NCBI GenBank assembly: GCA_039822105.1
Contig: JBCBMW010000014.1
Span: 1 to 64,000, forward strand
Source of the DNA: Parvularcula sp039822105
GTDB taxonomy: Bacteria; Pseudomonadota; Alphaproteobacteria; Caulobacterales; Parvularculaceae
DNA: 64,000 bases
Reading direction: 5' to 3'
A program made the translations under genes and the position numbers. The notes below the pieces were generated by a model that saw nothing but the letters and a program-made list of their open reading frames with translations, searched no databases and was not told the origin of the DNA. Shown here in pieces: positions 52,600 through 61,469 of this stretch. Position 1 is the stretch's first letter. Each line of letters opens with the position of its first letter.

Positions 52600-53427
52600 C
52601 TAGAACCGGTAGCTGTAGAAGATACCCAGCGTGCCTTGATCGCGCGAGCCGCGTTCTCGCACCAACGAGCTGTCGGCGACATCGCCTTGCAGCTCGTCAT
52701 AGCTTGCGAACAGGGTGACCGAGATCTTCTTCGTCAGAGGGCGGACGACCGCGACATCAAAACCGTAAGAGTTGATCCCGCCATCGGCGTCGAAGACGCT
52801 GAGCCCTGATGCGGCGGATTCCTCGGCATTGATATCAAAGAACGTGCTGTTGAAGTCGTCGCCAGCGTAACTGAGGCTTGGGCCGAACGAGAAGAAGAGC
52901 GGTTTCTTCCGCCAGATCACAAAGTTGCGGTATTGGATGTTCACGTCCGCGAGCAGCGCCTCGTGGCCGCCCACGCCTTTGCGCAGCTCAGCTGTCGTGG
53001 TCACCTTACCCAGGGTGTAAGAGACAAACCCGCCATATTCGAACGACGCATCGATTGTGTCCAAGCCGTCGAGGTCGCGCGTGTCAGCGCCGCTGATGGC
53101 GAAGGGGTTCGAGCCATCGTCGTTCCGGCCAAATCCAATGCGGCCCACGGGCCCAGCTTTCCAACCGTTGCGATCGATCGCGGTATACTGAATACCCTGC
53201 ACACCGATCTGCAGCTTGTTGCCGTAAGTCACCTGAATGTTGGGCAGGATCGAGATCTGATAGGCGTCATCGCCGAGATAAGTTGGGTTGAGGAGTTCCC
53301 CCACGCCCACACTGACCGACCAGCCTGGCGGCGAGGGGGGCTGCGCCAGCGCCGTCGATCCTGCGATCATGGAGAAGCCTACGCCAGCTGCAGTGAAGGC
53401 GGTCGCGGTGCTCTTACGGATACTCAT
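52600..53427 (-). CDS. MipA/OmpV family outer-membrane protein
   Basis: A 275-residue exported protein. A signal peptide ends near residue 29 (ALA-Q), followed by a beta-barrel with WSVSVGVGELLNPTYLGDD and ISILPNIQVTYGNKLQI, typical of MipA/OmpV. The C-terminal residue is Phe (FYSYRF). MipA is described as an interactor of murein enzymes; other members act in stress responses. It ends 4 bases from tgt, tail to tail. Confidence 0.87.
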   Translation of the reverse strand: MSIRKSTATAFTAAGVGFSMIAGSTALAQPPSPPGWSVSVGVGELLNPTYLGDDAYQISILPNIQVTYGNKLQIGVQGIQYTAIDRNGWKAGPVGRIGFGRNDDGSNPFAISGADTRDLDGLDTIDASFEYGGFVSYTLGKVTTTAELRKGVGGHEALLADVNIQYRNFVIWRKKPLFFSFGPSLSYAGDDFNSTFFDINAEESAASGLSVFDADGGINSYGFDVAVVRPLTKKISVTLFASYDELQGDVADSSLVRERGSRDQGTLGIFYSYRF

Positions 53428-53902
53428 GCTGCGTGCTCTCTCGTCCCAATATCGGCCTCGTGGTGAACACTTAGCCCAGATTTCGCGACAAAGCCGTTAG
53501 AGGAACATGGAAAATTGGAAACCGCCCGTTTGGCCAGGTGATCGCTGCCCTTGGGGCGAGACACAATACCGAGAGCAGGGCGGCGTGCGCGCGTATCCCG
53601 CAAAAAGAGCATCATCGTGGCCCGCGATTCTGGTTGTTGATCGGCCTCGAGAGTTTGCCATCTGCTGACGCAGCTCAGACGTGCAACGTTGTCGGTCAGC
53701 TGCTCGAAAATTTGCCTAAAAGTGCAGGTTTTGGGGTCCCAACGCCAGCAGCGACGCAGTTCTTCCCTCTTGCCCGGTCCCTTAGAACACGAGAATTGTT
53801 GGCAGAATCTTCCCTAAGATCCGCTTACCTACATTTTTATAGATTCCTTTATTCGCCGAGCCACGAAATGACCTCGTGAGGATCATCTTGCGGGGAAAGT
53901 CC
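53428..53902. other. 475-bp intergenic leader with no supported gene
   Basis: The divergent spacer between the MipA-like gene and the S8 protease gene. Open frames here (for example 53538-53879 on the plus strand) have no ribosome-binding site or protein-like composition. The last 100 bases are AT-richer (TTTTTATAGATTCCTTTATTC) and probably hold the protease promoter and an untranslated leader. No repeat or RNA gene recognised. Confidence 0.6.
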
Positions 53903-56869
53903 ATGACCAAGGCTGTGTTGAAAGGCAGTGTCGCCGCGTTCGCGCTTGGCGTGTCATGCAACGGTGCGGCGTTGGCTCAAAACGGTGAGCCCGATGCTCC
54001 GTTAACGGCGTATCAGGGCGTGATCGGTCCGGACTACGGCTCGCTTGATGCGTTCTATGGCAGCTTGAATGCGTTTTGGGGCTCGCTCGACGCGTTCTAC
54101 GGCAGCCTCGATGCCTTTGATGGGGGCCCGGTCAACCCGTACTATGGTTCACTCGACGCCTTCGACGGATCTGTCGCGGCCCAGTATGGCAGTCTCGATG
54201 CATTCTACGGCTCGCTGGACGCTTTCTACGGCAGTCTGGATGCGTTTTATGGCCATCTCGATGCCTTCTGGGGATCGCTTGATGCGTTCTACGGCAGCTT
54301 GGACGCCTTTTACGGTTCACTCGATGCGTTCTGGGGTTCACTCGATGCCATTTACGGCAGCCTCGACGCATTTTCCGACCCAGCGACGCTGAGTACGGAT
54401 CTTCAAGCACTCTTCAACCAGGCTGAGCAATCCTTCAGCGCCGCGGTTCAGGGGCAAACGGATCAATCCTTCCAAGACGCGGTGATGCAGCCGCTTCTCG
54501 AGAAGTATGGCCTCCAGTCCGACCTTAGCGGCCTTGAAGGGCTTGAGCGCGAAGAGATCGCCCTCCTGACGATCGAGCTTCACGACAGGATGATGGGCTT
54601 CACCGGCCTCGATCACGTTGACCACTGGATGGGCGCCATCGGTTGGAGCCCGACGCTATCTTACAACGCGGGCGCGGGTACAGATGTCAGCATTGGTATC
54701 ATCGATACCTTGCTTGCTAGCGACAATGGCTTCGGCGATGTTGAGAAATCCAAAGGCTATAAAGTTGAAGGTCAGAACCACGGTGCGGCCGTCGCGTCAC
54801 TGATCAATGCGGCCCATGACGGCCAAGGCGTGATGGGTATCGCGCCTGAAGCGGAAATCAGTTTCTATAATCCGTTCGATTCCACGTATACGGCGGATTG
54901 GAGCGATGTGATCAAAGGCATCAAGTCGCTCACCAGCAACGGCAACGGCGATGTTGATGTGATCAACCTCTCGCTCGGGACCTCTGGCTGGACGCTCCAC
55001 CAGGACTGGGTCAACGTCTTCTCCAACAAGCAGGTCCAGCGCCGCGCCAGTGATGTTGTGTTCGTGAAAGCGGCGGGCAATGACGGTTTGGCGCAGACCC
55101 AAGACATCGAATGGGGCAATCTGGACGCGCATAACCGCCTTCTGATCGTCGGCTCCGTTGATCCGTCTGGTGAGATTTCGGACTTCTCCAATACGCCGGG
55201 CGATGCCTGCCTGCTGGTCAACGGTGTCTGTGATCCAGAGAACATGCTGATGAACCGGTTCCTGGTGGCGCCGGGCGATATGCTGCTCACCAGCGACAAC
55301 AATGGCGGGGTGACAAGAGCGACGGGTACGTCCTTTGCTGCACCGCTGGTGACGGGCGCAGTCGCGCTGGTGCAGAGCAACTGGCCTTGGCTCAAGAAGC
55401 ATCCAGAGGCGACCGCTGACATCATCCTCCAGTCCGCAACGGACCTCGGTGATCCAGGTGTCGACAGCACCTATGGTTGGGGCCTCCTGAACGTTGATGC
55501 GGCGCTGCAGCCGCTCGATCCGAGCAATCTCACGCTTCAGACCGCGAACGGCACGGTTTCCTACAGCGACGTTGGCGGCACCACGATCGGCGCGGTCTCG
55601 CTGGCTGGTACGGGCGGGACACTGACGTTCTACGAGACGATCGGCGATACCTACCGGGACTTCGCTATCGATCTGGCTAGCACCAGTCTTGAAGGCGATC
55701 CTGAAGCTGTTCAGGACACGGAGACCGAAGCCTACCTGGCAACGCGGACGCAGCAGCCAGTGGCGATGCCCTCCAACGGCAAAAAGAACAAAAACAAACG
55801 GAAAAAGAAGAAGTTCGCGGGTTTCACTGACGGTCTCTACCTTGGCGGCGGCACCCTTGGCAACGAAGAGAGCCGCTGGCTCTTCAGTCTTGAAGCCAAT
55901 CGTCATTCTCCGGACGAAGTGCTCGATATCGACGCGGTGCCGTTCCAAACGACATCGACGCTGGTCAACAACGATACCGGCCTGACCCTCCAGTTTGGTC
56001 AGGGCGAAAGCGCGCTCAGCTTCCATGGCGATGGCGCGTTCGGCATGTTGTCCGACCACGACGTTCAGACAGGCGGCGTGAACCCGCTTCTCGGGCTTGC
56101 CTCTGGCGGCACGTTTGCGAGCGCGATGATCCCTGTTGATGCCCGGCTGAGCATCGGTGTGGGGATCACCAACACCGAAGAGCGCGAAGGCTTCCTGGAT
56201 GAAGCGTCCGGCGAGTTCCGTTCCGCCTTTGTCGGCGTGGCCAACTATGAGGCCTCGGCGATCAATCTCAACGCCCGCTACGCGCTTACTGATCGTATGG
56301 ATCTCACCACGTCGTATACGCAGCTTCACGAGGACACAGGCCTTCTTGGCACGCAAGGCTCGGGTGCCTTGGCGCTGGAAGGCGGCGCGACCACTGACGC
56401 GGTGACCATTGGTGCTGACCGGTTCTTCGACGGCGGCTTGGTGGTTTCGGCTTCGGCCACGATGGGCCGCACGCAGGGCGCTGATTTCGATCAGTCGATC
56501 TTGTCGGTCTCGGACGATGGCTTGACCTCGACCGCCTTCCATATCGCGGCCGAGAAGACCGGCATCTTTGGCAAACAGGACAGTCTGCGTGCCTCCATCG
56601 CCCAGCCTCTCCACATCGAGAACGGGACATTAGGCGTCACCACGATGCAGGTGATCGATCGTGAAACCGGTGAGCTTGGTCTTGTCACAGATCAAATTGG
56701 TCTTGATCAGGACACGCGCAGGGTGGTGTCAGAGTTTCTCTACACCCGTCCGCTAGCGGATGGTCGCGGGTCGATGAGCGCTTTCAGCCAGCTCGATACC
56801 GGCGACAACGTCACAAATGACGGAAAAACTGTCCTCACGACCGGTGTGAGGTTCCTTATCACTTACTGA
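53903..56869 (+). CDS. S8 subtilisin-like serine protease with heptad repeats and barrel-like C-terminus
   Basis: A 988-residue protein. A signal peptide ends near residue 26 (ALA-Q), then 14 near-perfect YGSLDAF heptads plus two degenerate ones (45-157), an acidic linker, and a subtilisin domain with the triad Asp268 (IIDTL), His293 (NHGAAVAS) and Ser477 (GTSFAAP), oxyanion Asn393 (AAGND). A Lys-rich run (residues 627-637) precedes a beta-rich C-terminus of about 350 residues ending VRFLITY, like an autotransporter barrel. It is probably surface-exposed or released. ATG after GGGGAAAG. A hairpin follows the gene. Confidence 0.9.
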   Translation: MTKAVLKGSVAAFALGVSCNGAALAQNGEPDAPLTAYQGVIGPDYGSLDAFYGSLNAFWGSLDAFYGSLDAFDGGPVNPYYGSLDAFDGSVAAQYGSLDAFYGSLDAFYGSLDAFYGHLDAFWGSLDAFYGSLDAFYGSLDAFWGSLDAIYGSLDAFSDPATLSTDLQALFNQAEQSFSAAVQGQTDQSFQDAVMQPLLEKYGLQSDLSGLEGLEREEIALLTIELHDRMMGFTGLDHVDHWMGAIGWSPTLSYNAGAGTDVSIGIIDTLLASDNGFGDVEKSKGYKVEGQNHGAAVASLINAAHDGQGVMGIAPEAEISFYNPFDSTYTADWSDVIKGIKSLTSNGNGDVDVINLSLGTSGWTLHQDWVNVFSNKQVQRRASDVVFVKAAGNDGLAQTQDIEWGNLDAHNRLLIVGSVDPSGEISDFSNTPGDACLLVNGVCDPENMLMNRFLVAPGDMLLTSDNNGGVTRATGTSFAAPLVTGAVALVQSNWPWLKKHPEATADIILQSATDLGDPGVDSTYGWGLLNVDAALQPLDPSNLTLQTANGTVSYSDVGGTTIGAVSLAGTGGTLTFYETIGDTYRDFAIDLASTSLEGDPEAVQDTETEAYLATRTQQPVAMPSNGKKNKNKRKKKKFAGFTDGLYLGGGTLGNEESRWLFSLEANRHSPDEVLDIDAVPFQTTSTLVNNDTGLTLQFGQGESALSFHGDGAFGMLSDHDVQTGGVNPLLGLASGGTFASAMIPVDARLSIGVGITNTEEREGFLDEASGEFRSAFVGVANYEASAINLNARYALTDRMDLTTSYTQLHEDTGLLGTQGSGALALEGGATTDAVTIGADRFFDGGLVVSASATMGRTQGADFDQSILSVSDDGLTSTAFHIAAEKTGIFGKQDSLRASIAQPLHIENGTLGVTTMQVIDRETGELGLVTDQIGLDQDTRRVVSEFLYTRPLADGRGSMSAFSQLDTGDNVTNDGKTVLTTGVRFLITY
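54035..54373 (+). repeat. coding heptad repeat, consensus YGSLDAF
   Basis: Sixteen units of about 7 residues (21 bases) within the S8 protease gene, 14 close to consensus (Tyr/Trp-Gly-Ser-Leu-Asp-Ala-Phe). Two spacers, DGGPVNPY and DGSVAAQ, interrupt the run. Synonymous codons vary between units (tac/tat, tcg/agc/tca, ctt/ctc/ttg), so the DNA is much less repetitive than the protein. This suggests selection on the peptide. Confidence 0.95.
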
Positions 56870-56877
56870 AGCTTAGA

Positions 56878-56898
56878 AGCGGCACGGCAAGTGCCGCT
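56878..56898. terminator. stem-loop after the S8 protease gene
   Basis: AGCGGCAC-GGCAA-GTGCCGCT, a perfect 8-bp stem 9 bases after the protease stop codon. No T-tract follows. Likely a transcript end or 3' stabilising hairpin before the histidine kinase gene. Confidence 0.5.
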
Positions 56899-56989
56899 CG
56901 AGCGAACGCTGCAATACATAAACCTGGGTCCACCGCTCTTTAAGCAAGTGATCATAAGGGTTTCCGGCAGTTGAGTTCGCTAGACATCG

Positions 56990-59512
56990 ATGTTTCGAGG
57001 GGCACCCATTGCGATCCTGATCGCGGCCGCGGCGTTGTTCGCAACGAGTAATGCGGCCTGGCTTGATGGCGAAACGACCGCCCCCAAAACCGAAGCTGCT
57101 GCGCCCCTCCCTCCTTTCGACCAAGCCGTCGCTGACGCGAAAAAGGCGATGGCCACGTCCCCGATGACGGCGCTCGCCCATGCCGAGCGTGCGGAGGCGC
57201 TTGCGCCCGAGTTGGGGCCGCCAGATGCGTTGACCTCTGTCCTCTGGCTCCAGGGGGAGGCGCTCACACGGCTTAACAGACCGGACGATGCGCAACCGGT
57301 CATCGAGCGAGCCATCAGCCTACTGATGGATCCGTCCAGCAAGCTTGCGGGTGATCTTCTGCTCTCCAAGGGCCGCGTCGAGCGGGTGAAGGGGGAGGTC
57401 GGTCCCGCTCTTGAGAGCTTTCAGTCCGCTTACCGCGTTTTTGAGGATCTGGGTGAGCAGCGCAGCCAGGCGATTGCGCTGCAAAGCATCGGCACCCTCT
57501 ATTCCAAGGCTCGCCAATATCAGCGTGCGATCGAATACAACGAGCGCGCATCGGCCGTGTTCTCCGACGGCGGCATTCTTGATCTTGTTTCGCTCAACAA
57601 CCGCGCCAACGCTTACCGCGAGCTCGAAGCCTTCGACGAGGCCAACGGGATGTTGAGCCAAGCGCTGACGATGGCTGAGGCCTCTGGAAGTGCTCTTCTT
57701 CAAGTCCGTATCTTGACGAATGTTGCCGTCAACCACGTCGAGCGGAAGGACTTCGAGGCGGCCGAGACCGCGCTTTCGAAGGGCTTCGCCCTGGCGACCT
57801 CAGAAGAGACCAAGGGTTGGCTACCGTTTCTTTGGGGGGCAAGAGCGGAGCTCGCCTGCGCGCTGAACCAAGGGGATGTTGCGCTGCAGGCCATCCAGAA
57901 GACGTTTGACGGCGTCGACCTCGAAACCACAACTGGGCCGTTCCGCGATTTTCATGAGGCGGCCTACAAAGTCTACCAATCCTTTGAGATGCATGAGCTG
58001 GCGCTCGCCCATTTGTCGGCATTCAAACGACTTGATGACGAAGGGCGCGAGATCGCGGCATCCGCCAACAACGCGCTGATCAATGCGGAGTTCGAGCTGG
58101 CGAACAAAGAAATTCAGATCGAGCGTCTTCGTGCGGACCAGTTCGAAAAAGATGTTGAGCTGACCCGTTCGCGCATGGCTCTGCGTAGGGTTGTCGGCGC
58201 GACGATCCTGCTGACGTCTCTTTCCCTCATCGCGTTCTTGGGGCACTCGTACCGGTCTGCGAAACGCTTCGCTGTCACGCTTGGCGAAAAGAACAGCGAG
58301 CTCAGCGAAGCGAACGTTGCTCTTCAAGATGCCAATCAGGCAAAGCTTGAGTTCCTCGCTGTCACGAGCCACGAAATCCGTACACCTCTTAACGCCATCA
58401 TCGGTCTGTCCGATGTGATGCTGGGCACGACGTCATTGGCCGACAAAGATCATGAGTTCGTCACGATGATCAATCAGGCCGGGTCACACCTGCTTGAAGT
58501 GGTGAATGATATTCTCGACGTCTCCAAGCTTGAGGCGGGCCAACTCACCGTCCATCCAGAACCCACCAACGTGGCCGGTCTTGTGGGCGATGTTGCGGCC
58601 ATTTGGCGAAAGGCGGCGGAAGATAAGGGGCTCACGTTCAATATCAACATTGATGAGGCGATGGACCGGTACGTTACGGACCCAAGACTGATCCGCCAGA
58701 CGGTCTCCAACCTTCTCTCAAACGCCGTTAAGTTCACCGCACAGGGATCAATATCGATTTCTTGCCGTCCCGTTGCTGACGGAGGATTTGATATCAGTGT
58801 GCGGGATACCGGTATCGGCATCTCTGAGGACCAGGTCGATCTCGTGTTTGAAGCTTTCCGCCAGGCCGATGGGCGCAAGCAGCGCAATTATGGCGGAACG
58901 GGACTTGGCCTCGCCATCTGCAAGCGGGTTGCGCAGATCTTGGGCGGTGACATCTTGCTCAATAGCGCGCCGGGCGAGGGGTCTGAGTTCATTCTCAGTG
59001 TACCGGCAGAGGCAACGGGTGCTGCAACGGGTACGGAACAGTCGGGCTCTGCCAAGCCTTCCGGGGCCTCCGAAGAACCAGCTGACGCTCAGCTGGCTGG
59101 CCTCAACATCCTCGTGGCCGAAGACAACCCGACCAACGCCATGGTGATCCGCGCGTATCTCACCCGCGACCAAGCCTCGGTGACGATCGTCGAGAACGGT
59201 CTCTTGGCGGTTGAGGCGGTCCAGTCGGGGAATTTTGATATCGTTCTTATGGACAAGCAGATGCCAGTTCTCGACGGCTACGCTGCCACGCGAGCGATCC
59301 GAGAACTCGCGGGGCCTCAGCGCAACATCCCAATCGTCGCGGTGACGGCGGACGCCTTCGAAGAGTCCTCCGCCGAGGCGATTAGCCACGGCATGAACGA
59401 TTTCGTCAGCAAACCGCTTAATCCGTCAGAACTCAAAGACACGATCCGCAAAGCGGTGGCCCCGGCCCAAGCTGTCAAGGCAAACACAGAGTCCAACAGC
59501 GTCCGCCGCTAA
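56990..59512 (+). CDS. TPR-containing hybrid sensor histidine kinase
   Basis: An 840-residue membrane sensor. Residues 1-23 are a signal sequence; the periplasmic part has TPR-like helices (about 120-260); one membrane helix lies at 402-420. The cytoplasmic part has HisKA with His461 (TSHEIRTPLNA), an ATPase with NLLSNAVKF (N box), DTGIGI and GGTGLGLAI, and a receiver domain with Asp755 (IVLMDKQMP) near the C-terminus. No separate response regulator is adjacent. The downstream target is unknown; its nearest upstream neighbour is the S8 protease. Confidence 0.92.
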   Translation: MFRGAPIAILIAAAALFATSNAAWLDGETTAPKTEAAAPLPPFDQAVADAKKAMATSPMTALAHAERAEALAPELGPPDALTSVLWLQGEALTRLNRPDDAQPVIERAISLLMDPSSKLAGDLLLSKGRVERVKGEVGPALESFQSAYRVFEDLGEQRSQAIALQSIGTLYSKARQYQRAIEYNERASAVFSDGGILDLVSLNNRANAYRELEAFDEANGMLSQALTMAEASGSALLQVRILTNVAVNHVERKDFEAAETALSKGFALATSEETKGWLPFLWGARAELACALNQGDVALQAIQKTFDGVDLETTTGPFRDFHEAAYKVYQSFEMHELALAHLSAFKRLDDEGREIAASANNALINAEFELANKEIQIERLRADQFEKDVELTRSRMALRRVVGATILLTSLSLIAFLGHSYRSAKRFAVTLGEKNSELSEANVALQDANQAKLEFLAVTSHEIRTPLNAIIGLSDVMLGTTSLADKDHEFVTMINQAGSHLLEVVNDILDVSKLEAGQLTVHPEPTNVAGLVGDVAAIWRKAAEDKGLTFNINIDEAMDRYVTDPRLIRQTVSNLLSNAVKFTAQGSISISCRPVADGGFDISVRDTGIGISEDQVDLVFEAFRQADGRKQRNYGGTGLGLAICKRVAQILGGDILLNSAPGEGSEFILSVPAEATGAATGTEQSGSAKPSGASEEPADAQLAGLNILVAEDNPTNAMVIRAYLTRDQASVTIVENGLLAVEAVQSGNFDIVLMDKQMPVLDGYAATRAIRELAGPQRNIPIVAVTADAFEESSAEAISHGMNDFVSKPLNPSELKDTIRKAVAPAQAVKANTESNSVRR

Positions 59513-59550
59513 CTCGGCGCTGCGAATGGCCATGATCACTGAAGAGAAAA

Positions 59551-59626
59551 TGGTGAGCCCAACAGGATTCGAACCTGTGACCCGCTGATTAAAAGTCAGC
59601 TGCTCTACCAACTGAGCTATGGGCCC
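59551..59626 (-). tRNA. tRNA-Lys (anticodon UUU)
   Basis: A complete 76-base cloverleaf on the minus strand: acceptor GGGCCCA with TGGGCTC, D arm AGCTCAGTTGGTAGAGC, anticodon stem-loop CTGACTTTTAATCAG (anticodon TTT, Lys), T arm CAGGTTCGAATCCTG, discriminator A and encoded CCA. Downstream of the histidine kinase on the opposite strand. Confidence 0.97.
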
Positions 59627-59750
59627 GACCGAGCCGCGCAGTTAAGGGGCTGTGACGGCCGGGTCAACCATGAATCCGCGGCTTTGGTGCATTGCGACAA
59701 ACGAGCCGCCGCTGAGCGCAAAACGGCCCAGCGGCGATAGACCATCAGCC

Positions 59751-60533
59751 CTAGGCGATCGTGCCCATGCCGCCGCCGACAGCGATCGTTTGGCCGGTGA
59801 CGTAGTCGGAGGCCGATGAGGAGAGGTAGAGGCCAAGGGCGTAGAGGTCTTCGGACGTTCCGAGACGACCGAGCGGGACCTGGCTTGAGATCGTGTCCTC
59901 ACCGACCGCATCGAGCGTGCCTTTCAGCATCTTCGTCGCAAAAGGGCCGGGCGCGATCGCGTTCACGCAGATGTTCATCGAGGCGAGTTGATCAGCCAGG
60001 TGCTTGGTGAGGTGGATCAGCGCTGACTTCGAGGCGCCGTAGGAATAGGTTTCCATCTTCGCCGGGCGCAGGCCTTCCACTGACGCCACGTTGACGATCT
60101 TGGCGGGCTGTTCTTTCGACGCCGCCTTTTTGATCAGTGGGAAGAACGCTTGGGTCAGGAAGAACGGGCTCTTGAGGTTGATGTCCATCACCTTATCCCA
60201 GCCGCTTTCTGGGAAATCGGAGAGGGTTGAGCCCCACACCGCGCCAGCGTTGTTGATGAGGATATCGACCTTATCGGTCTTCTCAGCGACGAAGTCTTTG
60301 AGCGCCGTGATCCCATCCATGGTGCTGAGATCGGCTGGGAAGCCGTAGACGGTACCGAGTTTGGAGAGCGCGGCAGCCGCTGTTTCGCAGGCCTCGGCTT
60401 TGCGCGAGGAGATCACGACCGTTGCGCCGCCAGCAACCAGGGCTTCAGCAATATCATAGCCAATGCCGCGGGTGCCGCCGGTGACAACGGCAAAACGGTC
60501 TTTGACGGAGAAAAGTTCATTGGGCGAAATCAT
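59751..60533 (-). CDS. short-chain dehydrogenase/reductase
   Basis: A 260-residue NAD(P)-dependent oxidoreductase. The glycine-rich TGGTRGIG is at about residue 19 of the fold, NNAG near 100, and the catalytic Ser-Tyr-Lys are in VNVASVEG, then YSYGASKSA. The C-terminal VTGQTIAVGGGM is typical of the FabG-like branch. The substrate is not identifiable. GGAGG lies 5 bases before the ATG at 60533, which decides the start. Confidence 0.9.
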   Translation of the reverse strand: MISPNELFSVKDRFAVVTGGTRGIGYDIAEALVAGGATVVISSRKAEACETAAAALSKLGTVYGFPADLSTMDGITALKDFVAEKTDKVDILINNAGAVWGSTLSDFPESGWDKVMDINLKSPFFLTQAFFPLIKKAASKEQPAKIVNVASVEGLRPAKMETYSYGASKSALIHLTKHLADQLASMNICVNAIAPGPFATKMLKGTLDAVGEDTISSQVPLGRLGTSEDLYALGLYLSSSASDYVTGQTIAVGGGMGTIA

Positions 60534-60609
60534 CGGATCCTCCATGATGCGCAAATCAGGCGCTCTTCGTTCTTCAGATTGGCGCTGCTCTTGCCTGGAG
60601 GAGGCACCG

Positions 60610-60939
60610 ATGACCAGCCGCTCTCTCATACTCTCGTTGATCCTCGCCGTTGCCGCTTGCGCGGCATCCGATTCGTCTGACGAGGCTCAAGCGTCGGAGC
60701 CCAAAGCCAAGCGCATCTTCAGCGATCAGATCTCGCAAGGCACAGTAGAAGAGACGCCATGCGGCGCTGAGGGCTATCAGAGCTTTGTGGGGCAGCCGCT
60801 GGCGGCGGTCACTTATCCCGATGATTTGCGCGTCCGGGTGCTGCGGCCTGGTGCCATGGTAACGATGGAGTACTCGGCAGAACGCATGAATATTCATGTC
60901 GATAAAGACGGGACGATCACCAAGGTCATCTGCGGGTAA
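60610..60939 (+). CDS. I78 family peptidase inhibitor lipoprotein
   Basis: A 109-residue lipoprotein. The signal has a lipobox VAAC (Cys17) and an acidic linker follows. The C-terminal 60 residues match the I78 family (Aspergillus elastase inhibitor type): two Cys (CGAEG and the final CG), VGQPLAAV, RVLRPGAMVTMEY and MNIHVDKDGTI. Such inhibitors block serine proteases with a short reactive loop and guard the periplasm. GGAGGAGG upstream of the ATG. Confidence 0.85.
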   Translation: MTSRSLILSLILAVAACAASDSSDEAQASEPKAKRIFSDQISQGTVEETPCGAEGYQSFVGQPLAAVTYPDDLRVRVLRPGAMVTMEYSAERMNIHVDKDGTITKVICG

Positions 60940-61005
60940 CCCAGCCTCCCTAGACAGAAGCGCCGTTCCTTTGCATAGCGCCAGGAACCCTAAGGCGGAG
61001 CGATT

Positions 61006-61431
61006 ATGATCGGTATCCTCAAACGCACCTTTTCTTGGTGGCACCAGGCGACCTGGGGCACGAGCTTCTCGATGTGGCAGAGAAAGGCGCGTCTCGTTGG
61101 CGAGGACGATCAGGGCAACCGCTATTTCGAAGAGACCGGCGAGGGGAGCTATCCTGAAGGCGGCCGGCGCCGCTGGGTGATCTACAATGGCCACGCCGAG
61201 GGCAGCCGGGTTCCGCCCGAATGGCATGGCTGGCTCCACCACACCTGGGACGAACCGCCGACCGAGAAAGAGCTCGTCGTCAAAAAGTTCGAGACGCCTT
61301 ACCTGCCTAACATGACCGGCACGCCGATGGCTTATCACCCCAGCGGGTCGCTGTTCTTGACCCCGGACACGTCCGATTCGCCGAAGGGTCAGAAGAAAGA
61401 CTACGAAGCCTGGTCACCAGACTCGATCTGA
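61006..61431 (+). CDS. NDUFA12/B17.2-type complex I accessory subunit
   Basis: A 141-residue cytoplasmic-side subunit of NADH:ubiquinone oxidoreductase. It has TWGTSFSMWQRKARLVGEDD and RRRWVIYNGHAEGSRVPPEWHGWLHHTWDEPP, the core of the NDUFA12 family, known in alphaproteobacteria and mitochondria. Its presence supports an alphaproteobacterial origin. ATG with GGAG-type site. Followed by DUF2155 in the usual order. Confidence 0.95.
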   Translation: MIGILKRTFSWWHQATWGTSFSMWQRKARLVGEDDQGNRYFEETGEGSYPEGGRRRWVIYNGHAEGSRVPPEWHGWLHHTWDEPPTEKELVVKKFETPYLPNMTGTPMAYHPSGSLFLTPDTSDSPKGQKKDYEAWSPDSI

Positions 61432-61469
61432 TGTGCTAAGCCGACGCTAGGTCCGATTGGAGAGCCTCA

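Noticed and set aside
53538..53879. 113-codon frame upstream of the S8 protease
   Set aside because: No ribosome-binding site, mixed composition without domain character, and it lies in the AT-richer promoter region.
54035..54373. CRISPR-like regular DNA repeat
   Set aside because: The period is 21 bases, the units are in frame and contiguous without spacers, and the DNA differs by synonymous codons.
54797..56614. A 605-codon open frame antisense to the S8 protease
   Set aside because: Mirror of a GC-rich, strongly coding gene; composition is Arg/His-rich, no ribosome-binding site or family motif.
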